This document shows, in pieces, positions 1 to 7,835 of a DNA stretch of 8,505 bases (positions are counted from its first letter, which is position 1; each line of letters opens with the position of its first letter). The stretch is from Syntrophomonadaceae bacterium (GTDB taxonomy: Bacteria; Bacillota; Dethiobacteria; DTU022). Under the pieces are notes generated by a model. That model worked only from the letters and a program-made list of their open reading frames with translations, was not told the origin of the DNA and did no database searches. The stretch spans positions 1 to 8,505 of the forward strand of contig PWSG01000025.1 in NCBI GenBank assembly GCA_003564055.1, in the 5' to 3' direction. Made by a program: the position numbers and the translations under genes.

Positions 1-551
1 AAACTATGGGCGAAATTCACAACAAAGGCGATGTTGCCATACAAAACATCAGCGGTGTTCCGATCGACAACCGCTTACTAAGGCTAAATGACGGGAGCAG
101 GCTTGCCTTCAGGATAAACTCTGAGAATATTGAGTGGTTATTGCCACTGACTGGCCGCTACTTAACTCTTGGTGGTCATGAAATTCAGGTCGGCACGCCA
201 CAGACTTTTAACCTCAAGCCAACCTCACGTCTTTATAGTCGACTTGTTGTAATTAAAGGTTACATGGAGCCAAACGAGTTCCTTAAGGCAGCAGGTCGCC
301 AGCTTGATGCTTTGGGTATAAAAGGCAAACCTTTTCTGGTACCAACAAATAGGTCTGAAGGTAATACAGAAGGTAGAGGTACTAAATCTTCTTTTCTGCG
401 TAGAACAATAAGAATAAGCGGTAAAGAAGTTGTTGGTTTTGCCCTTAGTTTTGGAGAGCTTACTGCTGAAGAATCGATCATACTTCAGGAAAAAGGCATC
501 GGCGGCAGGAGACATTTTGGATGCGGGATATTTATTCCTGACCGGAGGTAA
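1..551 (+). CDS. cas6: Cas6 pre-crRNA endoribonuclease, MYXAN type (Cmx6), 5' partial
   Basis: Cas6 is the RAMP-fold endoribonuclease that cuts the pre-crRNA inside each repeat. The visible C-terminal part (181 residues from the ATG at 6) ends in the RAMP glycine-rich loop, GIGGRRHFGCGIF, encoded at 495-533. The stretches LYSRLVVIKGYMEPNEFL, RQLDALGI and LTAEESIILQEKG match what I recall of the Cmx6 family. The family is usually somewhat over 200 residues, and the first visible residues look like the middle of its N-terminal domain. The frame is also open to the window edge (first whole codon at 3). I therefore take the ATG at 6 as internal and the true start as lying upstream. The stop codon is embedded in the cas3 ribosome binding site, which suggests translational coupling. 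Catalytic residues cannot be assigned with confidence by eye. Family assignment is secure; the start is unknown. Confidence 0.9.
   Translation, partial: TMGEIHNKGDVAIQNISGVPIDNRLLRLNDGSRLAFRINSENIEWLLPLTGRYLTLGGHEIQVGTPQTFNLKPTSRLYSRLVVIKGYMEPNEFLKAAGRQLDALGIKGKPFLVPTNRSEGNTEGRGTKSSFLRRTIRISGKEVVGFALSFGELTAEESIILQEKGIGGRRHFGCGIFIPDRR
544..551 (+). promoter_or_regulatory. cas3 ribosome binding site overlapping the cas6 stop codon
   Basis: GGAGGTAA contains a full Shine-Dalgarno core and also the TAA stop of cas6. It lies 4 bases before the ATG at 556. This decides the cas3 start: the same frame is open back to an ATG at 430, but that ATG lies deep inside cas6 and has no comparable site. Confidence 0.8.
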
Positions 552-555
552 CAGT

Positions 556-2859
556 ATGCCAGATAAAAACAGCGCAATTGAGCTTTGGGCAAAAAGCAAA
601 GCAGCTGGCATTAGCGATTCAGGCCAGCATTCCAGAACACTTTATGGCCATTCTAGAAGCGTGCTTGATGCATTTAATGTAATATTCGGCTCGGCTGAAA
701 AACCTACCCGTCAGGCAGAACAGTGGCTTCGTTTTTTTGGGATAAAAGACAATGCTGCAGACGACTTCATTGTTAACAGCACCTCAGCCTGCCTTCTTCA
801 TGATCTGGGCAAAGCAAACAGCGGTTTCCAGGAAGCTGTGCAGGGCAAACGTGATGCCCAACTGATTCGCCACGAGCATTTAAGCGGCCTTTTACTTTCT
901 TCCCCTGTTGTCCAAAACTGGTTAAAAACCCTGAAAAACTTAAATTTCAATGTACTAGTATCAGCGGTAATTGGCCATCACTTTAAAGCAGAACTTGAAA
1001 ACTGCTTTAAACCACTTAACGCAGACAGGAAGAATTTTACTATCTATCCCCGCGCGGTAAATGACTTACTTGACTTGCTTGCGGAGCAGCTAGATCAAAC
1101 AGGCCCAGCAGTAAACTTCCAAAAGCACTGGGCTTTCGGAGACAGTAACCCCGAAGGGCTGGATGTCCTTCGTGAAAACCTCCGGTGCAGCTTACAGTTG
1201 TGGAACAGGCGCCTTGACCCGAATAATGCTGAAGCCAGGCTTTTAATGGCGGTGCGGGCGGCCTTGGTTGCTGCTGACAGCGCCGGCTCTTCTATTGCCG
1301 CCGGTTCGAGAAACATCCAAAACGATTGGCTAGGGGAGACTTTTGGCGATAACCAGCAGCTCCAGGGATCTTATGTTACAGAAAGCATAATCGGTCCGCG
1401 GATTGAACAGCTAAATGCGGCCAACCAGTGGCAGGGATGGCATGATTTCCAGGAGGCTGTATCTAACCTTCCTGAAAGAACACTACTGCTAGCACCCTGC
1501 GGAAGTGGTAAAACCCTGGCCGCCTGGCGCTGGATAGAATCACAGCTCGGTTCCAGACCAACAGGCAGGTTGATCTTTTTATATCCCACCAGGGCTACGG
1601 CAACAGAAGGATTTAAGGATTACGTGGCCTGGGCCCCCGAATCGGACGGTGCCCTACTGCATGGCACGGCCGCTTACGAACTTGAAGGCATGTTTGAAAA
1701 CCCTTCCGACACCCGTACCGGCAAAGACTTCAGTACAGAAGATAAACTATTCGCCCTTGCCTACTGGCAGCGAAAAGTATTCAGCGCCACGGTGGATCAG
1801 TTCCTGGCTTTTATGCAAAACAGCTACCGTTCCATATGCTTGCTACCACTTTTATCCGACAGCGTACTCGTGATAGACGAGGTGCACAGCTTTGACCGTT
1901 CCCTATTTTCTGCCCTGAAAAAATTTCTTAAAAACTTTAACCTCCCTGTCATGTGTATGACTGCAAGTCTGCCGGCTAACAGGGTCCGGGACCTCGAAAA
2001 CTGCGGCTTGACCTTATTCCCGCGCGATAGCGACAACTTTTCCGATCTTGATGCCATTGCACGGATGCCCCGTTACAGGGTAGAGGTCGCAGAGGGCAAG
2101 GAAAAATGCACCAACATTGCCAGAGAGGGTCTGGAGGAAGGCAAGAAAGTGCTCTGGGTGGTCAATACAGTGGCAAGGTGCCAAGAACTCGCGCTTGAGC
2201 TTGAGGCGCTTTGCTACCACAGCCGCTACAGACTTAAAGACCGGAAAAACCAGCACAAAAAAGTTATCGATGCCTTTAAAACTGAAGGGGAACCTGTAAT
2301 AGTCGTTACTACCCAGGTTTGTGAAATGAGCCTTGACCTGGATGCGGACATATTAATAACCGAAACCGCCCCCGTTCCCGCCCTAATTCAAAGGATGGGT
2401 CGCTGTAACAGGCATGCACGGCCACAAAGTGCTAAGCTCGGCTCTGTTTACGTATACCAACCGGAAAAAAGCCTGCCTTATAGCATGGAAGAACTGCAGG
2501 GAAGTAGCGAATTCCTTTCAGCTGCGCAGGGGGAAGAAGTCAGCCAATCCCGCCTGCAGGAACTTTTGGAAATACACGGGACGGGTGAAGCAGAGTTAGA
2601 AAAATATACATCTTTCCTTGACTGCGGACCCTGGGCCGGCAGCAGGGAGGAGACGCTACGCGAGGACAGCGACTTTAACGTTTCAGCAATTCTCGACTGC
2701 GATATTGACCGCTACCTGGAGTTCAAAGCCGAAAGGAAACCTGCTGATGGCCTATACCTGCAGGTTCCGAAAAAAAGCGCAGTTTTTGACGAGAGGGTCG
2801 GTTCAAGACCCTTGGTTGCCCCATCAAGCCGCTATAGCAGGGAACGGGGCTTCCAGTAA
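556..2859 (+). CDS. cas3: Cas3 nuclease-helicase (HD plus superfamily 2 helicase)
   Basis: Cas3 is the effector recruited to the R-loop made by Cascade; it nicks, unwinds and degrades target DNA. The protein has 767 residues. The N-terminal HD nuclease domain (about 1-250) shows H32 (YGHS), the H82-D83 pair in LLHDLGKA, H106/H108 in HEHLSG, H141-H142 in IGHHFK and D241 in AADSAG, as expected for a metal-dependent HD nuclease. The superfamily 2 helicase (about 290-640) has Walker A APCGSGKT at 313-320, YPTRATATEGF at 343-353, SATVDQFL at 410-417, the DEVH box at 441-444, MTASLP at 468-473, TTQVCEMSLDLDADILIT at 585-602 and QRMGRCNRH at 612-620. All motifs look complete, so the protein is probably active. 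The accessory C-terminal domain (about 640-767) is less conserved. The start at 556 follows the ribosome binding site; an in-frame extension to 430 would overlap cas6. Confidence 0.96.
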   Translation: MPDKNSAIELWAKSKAAGISDSGQHSRTLYGHSRSVLDAFNVIFGSAEKPTRQAEQWLRFFGIKDNAADDFIVNSTSACLLHDLGKANSGFQEAVQGKRDAQLIRHEHLSGLLLSSPVVQNWLKTLKNLNFNVLVSAVIGHHFKAELENCFKPLNADRKNFTIYPRAVNDLLDLLAEQLDQTGPAVNFQKHWAFGDSNPEGLDVLRENLRCSLQLWNRRLDPNNAEARLLMAVRAALVAADSAGSSIAAGSRNIQNDWLGETFGDNQQLQGSYVTESIIGPRIEQLNAANQWQGWHDFQEAVSNLPERTLLLAPCGSGKTLAAWRWIESQLGSRPTGRLIFLYPTRATATEGFKDYVAWAPESDGALLHGTAAYELEGMFENPSDTRTGKDFSTEDKLFALAYWQRKVFSATVDQFLAFMQNSYRSICLLPLLSDSVLVIDEVHSFDRSLFSALKKFLKNFNLPVMCMTASLPANRVRDLENCGLTLFPRDSDNFSDLDAIARMPRYRVEVAEGKEKCTNIAREGLEEGKKVLWVVNTVARCQELALELEALCYHSRYRLKDRKNQHKKVIDAFKTEGEPVIVVTTQVCEMSLDLDADILITETAPVPALIQRMGRCNRHARPQSAKLGSVYVYQPEKSLPYSMEELQGSSEFLSAAQGEEVSQSRLQELLEIHGTGEAELEKYTSFLDCGPWAGSREETLREDSDFNVSAILDCDIDRYLEFKAERKPADGLYLQVPKKSAVFDERVGSRPLVAPSSRYSRERGFQ

Positions 2860-2867
2860 AAGCGAAA

Positions 2868-2874
2868 AAGGAGG
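2868..2874 (+). promoter_or_regulatory. cas8a1 ribosome binding site
   Basis: AAGGAGG lies 5 bases before the ATG at 2880, in the 20-base gap after cas3. It is a full match to the anti-Shine-Dalgarno core and fixes the cas8a1 start. Confidence 0.8.
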
Positions 2875-2879
2875 AGATT

Positions 2880-4532
2880 ATGACCAGCGAAAAGACAATT
2901 ACCCTTGAATATGATTTGCACAGCCTTCCCACCGCACAGCATAAGGCTGGGTTGGCCGGGTTAATAATGATGATTGATTCCATGGTAAAGCGAAAAATCG
3001 AACCGCGGCCTGAAGTAGCAGAACTTACTTCTTCAGGGGCAAAGGTTTCCTTTACCAGGGATTCCATGCAGTCAATGTTTGATGATTTTTATGATGCTCT
3101 GCTTTTAGAGGTTTCCAGGAAAAACAAGTGGTCGGGCCAGAAGGAAAAGCGGGTAGAAGAGGTTACCGTACAAACTGAAGATGGTGCTATAAAAACTCAA
3201 AAAACTTATATTTACGATCTCTTTCAGCCCAGGGGTAAGTACCTGACGGTTTACTACCCGGACGACGGTGAAGGGCCGTGGATAAAACTCTGGAGGGATA
3301 TGCTATGGAGCACCATGCGGGGTATACCCAAAACCCGCACCCCTTACCAGGAAAGGCTTGATGATAAGCATGTTTCCCTCGCAGGCAAAACATTTGACTC
3401 GCTCAAGAAAAGTGAAAAAGCCCGCTTGGATGGCCGGGTCCTTACCGAAAGCATCTCCAGCGCCCTCTTTATAGGAGCTCAGGATACCAACGCGGAAAAG
3501 GTGCCTTTCGTGGGCGCAGTTGAGCAGAACCTGCTGCTGCATTTCTGGACAATAGCGGCACTCTATTACGTACCACGTTTGCTTAAAAGAGACGGCAAAC
3601 TCGAAAACGTTGGCTATGTGATCGTAATACCCGAACCAGTCGACCTGCAGTACTTTCTAAAGGACATCAGCAAGTTTCTCGGTGCCCTTAAAAGCGATAT
3701 TAGCGGTTACCGGCCCGAGGCCTCACTGATTGATGTCCCTGAAGAAGGTGGGTTAGAATACCTCTACCACATGTCCCTACACCGCGTCCGGGAAAGCGAC
3801 CTTTCCTTTAGCATCGCATCCGTGGAATTTTATCACCTGCAAAAACAGGGAAATAATATTAAAGTTCTCGGTAATGAAAGAATTGTCTCCGATCGCGCTG
3901 TGCTTGAAGAATATGCAGACCTGCGGAGCAGACGTAGCAACCCGCTCTATAAGTCCATGCGCATCGTCAACCTGCTGGTCGGTAGGCCATGGTACGCCGG
4001 CGCAGATGAGTTGTTTAACACCTGGCCCCGCGATATCTTTATCAAAAAACCCGATGACCCGCCAAAATACATTTTTTCTTTCGGAGGTGATGTCTTTAAA
4101 AAGTTTAAGGCAATTGAAGACGAATTAAAAACCAAAGGGGGTAATAACTTGAATGAGCAAACTGATGACAAATTGGCGCAACAGGTATATCGGCTGATAA
4201 GGTCATACGTCAACTACAAAAGCGAAGCAAAGTCAGGCATACGCTATGATGATTTTAAGCATAAGAAAGATGAGCAGGGCAGGGTTGTTTATCCCCGCGA
4301 TTACGTGGAGGCTAAATCAAGGCTCTGCACCGAAGCATTCCTGGCCATGCGTGGACGTAGGGAACAAAATTTCGTGGAGTATTTTACGGGCACCATCTGC
4401 TCGGTTCCCCAGTGGCTGCCCGAAGATGACTACCTTGCTGTCAGCAGGGCTCTGATCAATGACTGGGAAAAAGTAAAAACCCTGTCAATGCTTGCCCTAT
4501 CGGCACATTCATATACCGGAAAAACAAGTTAA
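2880..4532 (+). CDS. cas8a1: Cas8a1/Csx13 large Cascade subunit, MYXAN type
   Basis: This is the large subunit of the type I surveillance complex, which in the family recognises the PAM, holds the R-loop and recruits Cas3. The protein has 550 residues. Its N-terminus carries LPTAQHKAGLAGLIMMID (residues 16-33), a signature I recognise from Cas8a1/Csx13 proteins (DevT in Myxococcus). The middle is mixed alpha/beta and poorly conserved. A polar, glycine- and asparagine-rich stretch (TKGGNNLNEQTDD, about 417-429) separates a mainly helical C-terminal part (about 430-550), which resembles a small-subunit domain. A ribosome binding site and TTG codon lie exactly at that boundary and are listed separately. 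Position between cas3 and cas7 matches the dev-type gene order. Assignment rests on the signature, the size and the neighbours. Placement under I-A or I-B differs between classification schemes, so I use the MYXAN name. Confidence 0.92.
   Translation: MTSEKTITLEYDLHSLPTAQHKAGLAGLIMMIDSMVKRKIEPRPEVAELTSSGAKVSFTRDSMQSMFDDFYDALLLEVSRKNKWSGQKEKRVEEVTVQTEDGAIKTQKTYIYDLFQPRGKYLTVYYPDDGEGPWIKLWRDMLWSTMRGIPKTRTPYQERLDDKHVSLAGKTFDSLKKSEKARLDGRVLTESISSALFIGAQDTNAEKVPFVGAVEQNLLLHFWTIAALYYVPRLLKRDGKLENVGYVIVIPEPVDLQYFLKDISKFLGALKSDISGYRPEASLIDVPEEGGLEYLYHMSLHRVRESDLSFSIASVEFYHLQKQGNNIKVLGNERIVSDRAVLEEYADLRSRRSNPLYKSMRIVNLLVGRPWYAGADELFNTWPRDIFIKKPDDPPKYIFSFGGDVFKKFKAIEDELKTKGGNNLNEQTDDKLAQQVYRLIRSYVNYKSEAKSGIRYDDFKHKKDEQGRVVYPRDYVEAKSRLCTEAFLAMRGRREQNFVEYFTGTICSVPQWLPEDDYLAVSRALINDWEKVKTLSMLALSAHSYTGKTS
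4135..4142 (+). promoter_or_regulatory. Internal ribosome binding site in cas8a1
   Basis: AAGGGGGT lies 6 bases before the in-frame TTG at 4149. It differs from AAGGAGGT only by a G that can form a wobble pair. This is the main sequence evidence for a separate small-subunit product. Confidence 0.6.
4149..4532 (+). CDS. Candidate internally translated small subunit (Cas11-like) within cas8a1
   Basis: An in-frame TTG (codon 424 of cas8a1) would start a 127-residue product identical to the C-terminus of Cas8a1. Directly upstream, AAGGGGGT (4135-4142) can pair with the 16S tail over all eight positions with one G-U wobble, and the spacing to TTG is 6 bases. The start falls in a linker-like stretch. 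The product is largely helical (for example KLAQQVYRLIRSYVNYKSEAK and LINDWEKVKTLSMLALSA), and its size is right for Cas11. In types I-B, I-C and I-D the small subunit is known to arise from an internal start in the cas8 or cas10d gene. No separate small-subunit gene is present in this operon, and one is expected in a Cascade complex. The ribosome binding site and frame are seen directly; the product and its role are inferred. Confidence 0.6.
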   Translation: MNEQTDDKLAQQVYRLIRSYVNYKSEAKSGIRYDDFKHKKDEQGRVVYPRDYVEAKSRLCTEAFLAMRGRREQNFVEYFTGTICSVPQWLPEDDYLAVSRALINDWEKVKTLSMLALSAHSYTGKTS

Positions 4533-4535
4533 ATA

Positions 4536-4542
4536 AAGGAGG
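4536..4542 (+). promoter_or_regulatory. cas7 ribosome binding site
   Basis: AAGGAGG lies 8 bases before the ATG at 4551, in the 18-base gap after cas8a1. It is one of the strongest sites in the operon, which fits the need for several Cas7 copies per complex. Confidence 0.8.
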
Positions 4543-4550
4543 ATAACCAT

Positions 4551-5480
4551 ATGAACCTGTTTGGAACAGTACTTACCTATGCAGCACCAAGTGCAAACTA
4601 TCGGGGCGAAAGCGCCGAAAACCGGGCTGTAATCCAGAAGATCACTCAGGGGCGTTTTGAATATGCCATTATATCACCGGAGGCTATGCGTAATGCGCTG
4701 AGGGAATGTCTACAAGAACTCGGCCTGCCCTGTAACCGCGAGAGAGTTCATGATGCCGAGCAGCTCGCAGTTAAATTCAAGAGCTACCCTGACCCCGATA
4801 AGTATGCCGATGATTTTTTCATGGGCTGGCTTGTTGCGGCCACGGGGAAAGATCGGGCAAGCATTGAAAATGAACTTAAAGAGGCAGGCAGGGATCCCGC
4901 AGATTTTTCTTTTAAGCGGGATTCTGTCCTGCGCATGAACATGGCCGTTGCCCTGGAGCCTTACCGTTTTGACACAGTTTTTACCCAATCACCCCAGGAT
5001 GCGACAGATAAAACAGTTAAAAAACACGTCAATGCTGAAAATTCGCAGTTGCTGCACCGTGAAACGGCCTATACAGCATACCAGTATCCCTTTGCCTTGA
5101 ACCTTGAAGAGTGCCGCGAAAAAACAGACTGGACCAAATCCTTACTAAGCGCTATCGGCCAGCTTAACTCTGCAGCGGGAAATCATGCCCGCAGCTATTT
5201 TGAAATGGCACCGGCCAGCATTGTCCTGAGGTTAACCAACCAGCTTGCTGCAGGCTATGAGATGTACGGGTTCAGGCAAAATGAAGAAGGCAGCCACGAA
5301 CTGCCAGAAATAATAAGCGGAATTGAACATGATGACTACCCGGGCAGTGAATTCTATATGGGCGGGGTAATTGTTAAAAATATGGATGAAGAGCAGTTAA
5401 AGTTACTTGAGGATAAGGATGTAAAACTGGAGCGCAGCCCTCAGAGGCTGCTGCAAATAGTTGCAGATGCTGCACTTTAA
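4551..5480 (+). CDS. cas7: Cas7 backbone subunit, DevR family
   Basis: Cas7 forms the multi-copy backbone of Cascade along the crRNA spacer and is an RNA-binding RAMP-fold protein. The 309-residue protein begins with NLFGTVLTYAAPSANYRGES and continues NRAVIQK, then ISPEAMRNALRE (about 41-52). These are hallmarks of the DevR/Cst2-like Cas7 family, whose founding member DevR is an autoregulator in the Myxococcus development operon. The length is normal for the family. The ATG at 4551 is preceded by a strong ribosome binding site, and the conserved N-terminus begins right at this start. Whether this copy has any regulatory role like Myxococcus DevR cannot be told from sequence. Being embedded in a complete cas operon with adaptation genes, its role in interference is the simplest reading. 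Confidence 0.95.
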   Translation: MNLFGTVLTYAAPSANYRGESAENRAVIQKITQGRFEYAIISPEAMRNALRECLQELGLPCNRERVHDAEQLAVKFKSYPDPDKYADDFFMGWLVAATGKDRASIENELKEAGRDPADFSFKRDSVLRMNMAVALEPYRFDTVFTQSPQDATDKTVKKHVNAENSQLLHRETAYTAYQYPFALNLEECREKTDWTKSLLSAIGQLNSAAGNHARSYFEMAPASIVLRLTNQLAAGYEMYGFRQNEEGSHELPEIISGIEHDDYPGSEFYMGGVIVKNMDEEQLKLLEDKDVKLERSPQRLLQIVADAAL

Positions 5481-5504
5481 CTCCTGCCGAAAGAAGGTGA
5501 AACT

Positions 5505-6185
5505 ATGCTATGTATTTATGTGCAGTCGGCATTTGCTGCTTTCAGGCATTTTTCTGCTGGCAGTTTTCGGCAGACTGCAGACTTCATAACCCCTTCGGCA
5601 GCGTACGGACTCCTGCTCAACGCAGCCGGCATCGAAATGCGCAGCTATAAATCTGAGCTGCCAATGACCGCTATTAAAGAAAACCTGCCATGTTTTAAGA
5701 TGGCTCTCGGTGCTCGGGAACTGCCAATAAAACATTCCCTATTTCAGCAGCTGCACAACTATCCTGTTGGAAGCAGCGGGAAAGAAAAAAAAGCGGGGAC
5801 CAAGGGTAGCAAGTATAATATAGCCCCCGCTAGAAGGGCAATCCTTTCTGGGATCAAGGGCTACATCTGCATTGATGAAAACCCGGATTTTGAAGAGCAG
5901 CTGAAGATGGGCTTGGAAGGTAAAACTAAGAGAGGCTACGGTTTGCCTTTTCTTGGTGATAACAGTTTTCTGCTGGACCGCTTTGAAATTACCGAGCTGC
6001 CAGATAAAGCCTACTGGTTTGTCAGGGTAATAGAAAAAGAAAAAGGGATGCATGCAGGAGATATTACCAGGCTTTCGATTAAAATTAACCGGGAGGACAT
6101 GTCAAAAACCGAAACGGAACTTTTCATGCCAAAGCATTTAGAGGGTAATATTCCTGAAGAAGCCTGGGTAGAAGTAGGTTATTAA
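5505..6185 (+). CDS. cas5: Cas5 subunit, MYXAN type (Cmx5/DevS)
   Basis: Cas5 caps the 5' handle end of the crRNA in Cascade and contacts Cas8. The 226-residue protein starts LCIYVQSAFAAFRHF (the first RAMP beta strand), followed by FRQTADFITPSAAYGLLLNA and AGIEMR (residues 21-46), the typical Cas5 TPSAAYGLLLN-AGIE block. A glycine-rich GYGLPFLGDNSF lies at about 144-155. A lysine-rich, probably flexible loop (KEKKAGTKGSKY, about 93-104) separates the conserved blocks. Because a dedicated Cas6 is encoded in the same operon, Cas5 probably does not process crRNA here, unlike Cas5d of type I-C. The start is supported by AAGGTGA at 5494-5500, 4 bases upstream. The stop codon abuts the ATG of the next gene, so translation is likely coupled. 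Confidence 0.93.
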   Translation: MLCIYVQSAFAAFRHFSAGSFRQTADFITPSAAYGLLLNAAGIEMRSYKSELPMTAIKENLPCFKMALGARELPIKHSLFQQLHNYPVGSSGKEKKAGTKGSKYNIAPARRAILSGIKGYICIDENPDFEEQLKMGLEGKTKRGYGLPFLGDNSFLLDRFEITELPDKAYWFVRVIEKEKGMHAGDITRLSIKINREDMSKTETELFMPKHLEGNIPEEAWVEVGY

Positions 6186-7835
6186 ATGGAAAAGACTATA
6201 ATTGAAGAACCGGTCAGGGTTATGGCCCTGCATTCGCTTGCATACTGTGAAAGGCTATACTACTTTGAAGAGGTAGAAGGTGTAATGCTTGCAGATGATC
6301 AGGTCTATTCAGGACGTGCGCTGCATGACAGTTTCAATAGTGATGATAGTGGTGAAAAACTGATTAGTCGTGAGTTGAGCAGCGAAAATCTTGGACTAAC
6401 CGGCAAAACTGACTATATATATTATCGTGATGGAGCACCTGTCCCTTATGAGCTTAAAAGGGGGAGGGCAAGGCGGGATAATAAAAAAGCTGCAGCATGG
6501 TTTGCTGATGCCCTGCAGGTTAGCGCTTACGGAATGCTTATTGAAGAAGAACTCGGCTGCAAAGTCTTTGAAGGGCGCATCCGTTATGCTGCTGACAATG
6601 TAACTATCCGGGTAGCTTTAGATGATCGAATGCGCAGCGCCGTTCAAGAAGCTGTCAGACGTGCCGTTCAACTTAGATCTGCGCTCGAAAGACCGGGTAT
6701 TGCGTCAAACGACCGGCTCTGCATCCGCTGTTCACTTGCCCCTGTATGCCTACCGGAGGAAGAAAGATGTTTAGAAAGTGACAGCTGGGAACCGATACGA
6801 CTGTTCCCGGCTGACCGTGAATTGAAAACCATCCATGTAATGGAGCACGGGTGCAGGATAAAACGTAAAGGAGACACGCTGGTCATGGAAAGCCCTGCAG
6901 GGGATGTGCAAAATTTTCCCATTAAAGACCTTGAGGCAGTGGTCTTACATGGTTACCCGCAAATAACCACGCAGGCACTGCATTTTTGTGTCAGGAATGA
7001 AGTGTCAATACACTGGATTTCTGCTGGGCAGGTATATGCAGCGGGAATTGTTCCAGGGCCGAACCCTGTTCAGCGGCGTATCAGGCAGTATAACGCGCTA
7101 ACAGATGAAGCTCTCAGTCTGAAGCTGGCCGGTATCTTGGTGAAGGCAAAAATAGAAACCGCCCTGCGCTATAGCCTTCGGGCAACACGCGGAAAAGACA
7201 GGACTATCAACGGAAATGCTGAAGCGATTAAGACTATGCGTAGATGTCTGAAGGCCGCTGAAAAGGCAAAAAACACCGAGGAATTACTGGGTTATGAAGG
7301 ACTTGCTGGCAAAGCTTATTTCGAGGTTTACTCTACCTTGTTTGGTGAAGAAGTTCCTGCGGAAATGCATTATATCAGAAGGAGCCGAAGACCGCCCCGT
7401 GATCGTGCAAATGCTCTTTTGAGCTTTGGTTATTCAATGCTTTACAAAAGGATTCTACAATCCGTGCTGATAGTTGGCCTGGAGCCGGCATTTGGTTTTT
7501 TCCACACACCACGCTCAACCGCTCAACCTCTGGTATTGGACCTGATGGAGCTCTTCCGTGTTCAACTTTGGGATATAGTTGTTGTCGGTTCTGTAAACAG
7601 GAAGCACTGGCACCTCGATGAGGATTTCAATATAGCGCCTGGCCGGGTCTGGCTATCTCATGCAGGTCGAAAAAAAGCGGTCAAGCTTTTTGAAGAACGC
7701 ATGAACCAGAGCTGGAAGCACCCTGTTGTAGGTTATTCACTTACTTATTCTCGCCTGATCGAACTCGAAGTCAGGCTCCTGGAAAAAGAATGGACGGGCT
7801 CACCCGGATTGTTTGCTCAAATGAGGCTAAGGTAA
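6186..7835 (+). CDS. cas4-cas1: Cas4-Cas1 fusion, spacer trimming and integration
   Basis: This two-domain adaptation protein has 549 residues. The Cas4 part (about 1-195) is a RecB-like nuclease: C21 in YCERLYYF, H47, D76 in GKTDYI, E89 and K91 in YELKRG, and Q111/Y115 in QVSAYGM. C179, C182 and C188 (CIRCSLAPVC) with C21 give the four cysteines for an iron-sulphur cluster. The Cas1 integrase part begins near 213 (LKTIHVMEHGCRIKRKGD) and has E371 in GYEGLAGKAYFE, H440 in GFFHTPR and D452/E455 in LDLMELFR as metal ligands. Both active sites look intact. In the family, Cas4 trims prespacers and checks for the PAM, and Cas1 integrates them with Cas2. Cas4-Cas1 fusions are characteristic of MYXAN-type and I-G (formerly I-U) loci. 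The start abuts the cas5 stop and has only a weak site (AGGT, 6176-6179), so it probably depends on coupling. Confidence 0.96.
   Translation: MEKTIIEEPVRVMALHSLAYCERLYYFEEVEGVMLADDQVYSGRALHDSFNSDDSGEKLISRELSSENLGLTGKTDYIYYRDGAPVPYELKRGRARRDNKKAAAWFADALQVSAYGMLIEEELGCKVFEGRIRYAADNVTIRVALDDRMRSAVQEAVRRAVQLRSALERPGIASNDRLCIRCSLAPVCLPEEERCLESDSWEPIRLFPADRELKTIHVMEHGCRIKRKGDTLVMESPAGDVQNFPIKDLEAVVLHGYPQITTQALHFCVRNEVSIHWISAGQVYAAGIVPGPNPVQRRIRQYNALTDEALSLKLAGILVKAKIETALRYSLRATRGKDRTINGNAEAIKTMRRCLKAAEKAKNTEELLGYEGLAGKAYFEVYSTLFGEEVPAEMHYIRRSRRPPRDRANALLSFGYSMLYKRILQSVLIVGLEPAFGFFHTPRSTAQPLVLDLMELFRVQLWDIVVVGSVNRKHWHLDEDFNIAPGRVWLSHAGRKKAVKLFEERMNQSWKHPVVGYSLTYSRLIELEVRLLEKEWTGSPGLFAQMRLR

Noticed and set aside
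430..555. In-frame N-terminal extension of cas3
   Set aside because: It lies wholly within the conserved C-terminus of cas6, and its translation has no Cas3-like features. The ATG at 556 has a good ribosome binding site.
4083..4092. Second strong Shine-Dalgarno-like site in cas8a1 (GGAGGTGA) as an alternative small-subunit start
   Set aside because: No in-frame start codon lies at a usable distance. The nearby ATG at 4090 is out of frame and soon hits a stop.
4153..4155. ATG just after the internal ribosome binding site of cas8a1
   Set aside because: It is out of frame with cas8a1 and reaches a stop after 14 codons. The in-frame TTG at 4149 has the better spacing.
6755..6769. Possible internal start for a separate Cas1 (GGAGGAAGAAAG then ATG)
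   Set aside because: The ATG at 6767 is out of frame and stops after four codons. No in-frame start with a good site lies at the Cas4-Cas1 junction.
7790..7834. In-frame N-terminal extension of cas2
   Set aside because: It overlaps the end of cas4-cas1, and the Cas2 fold starts right after the ATG at 7835.
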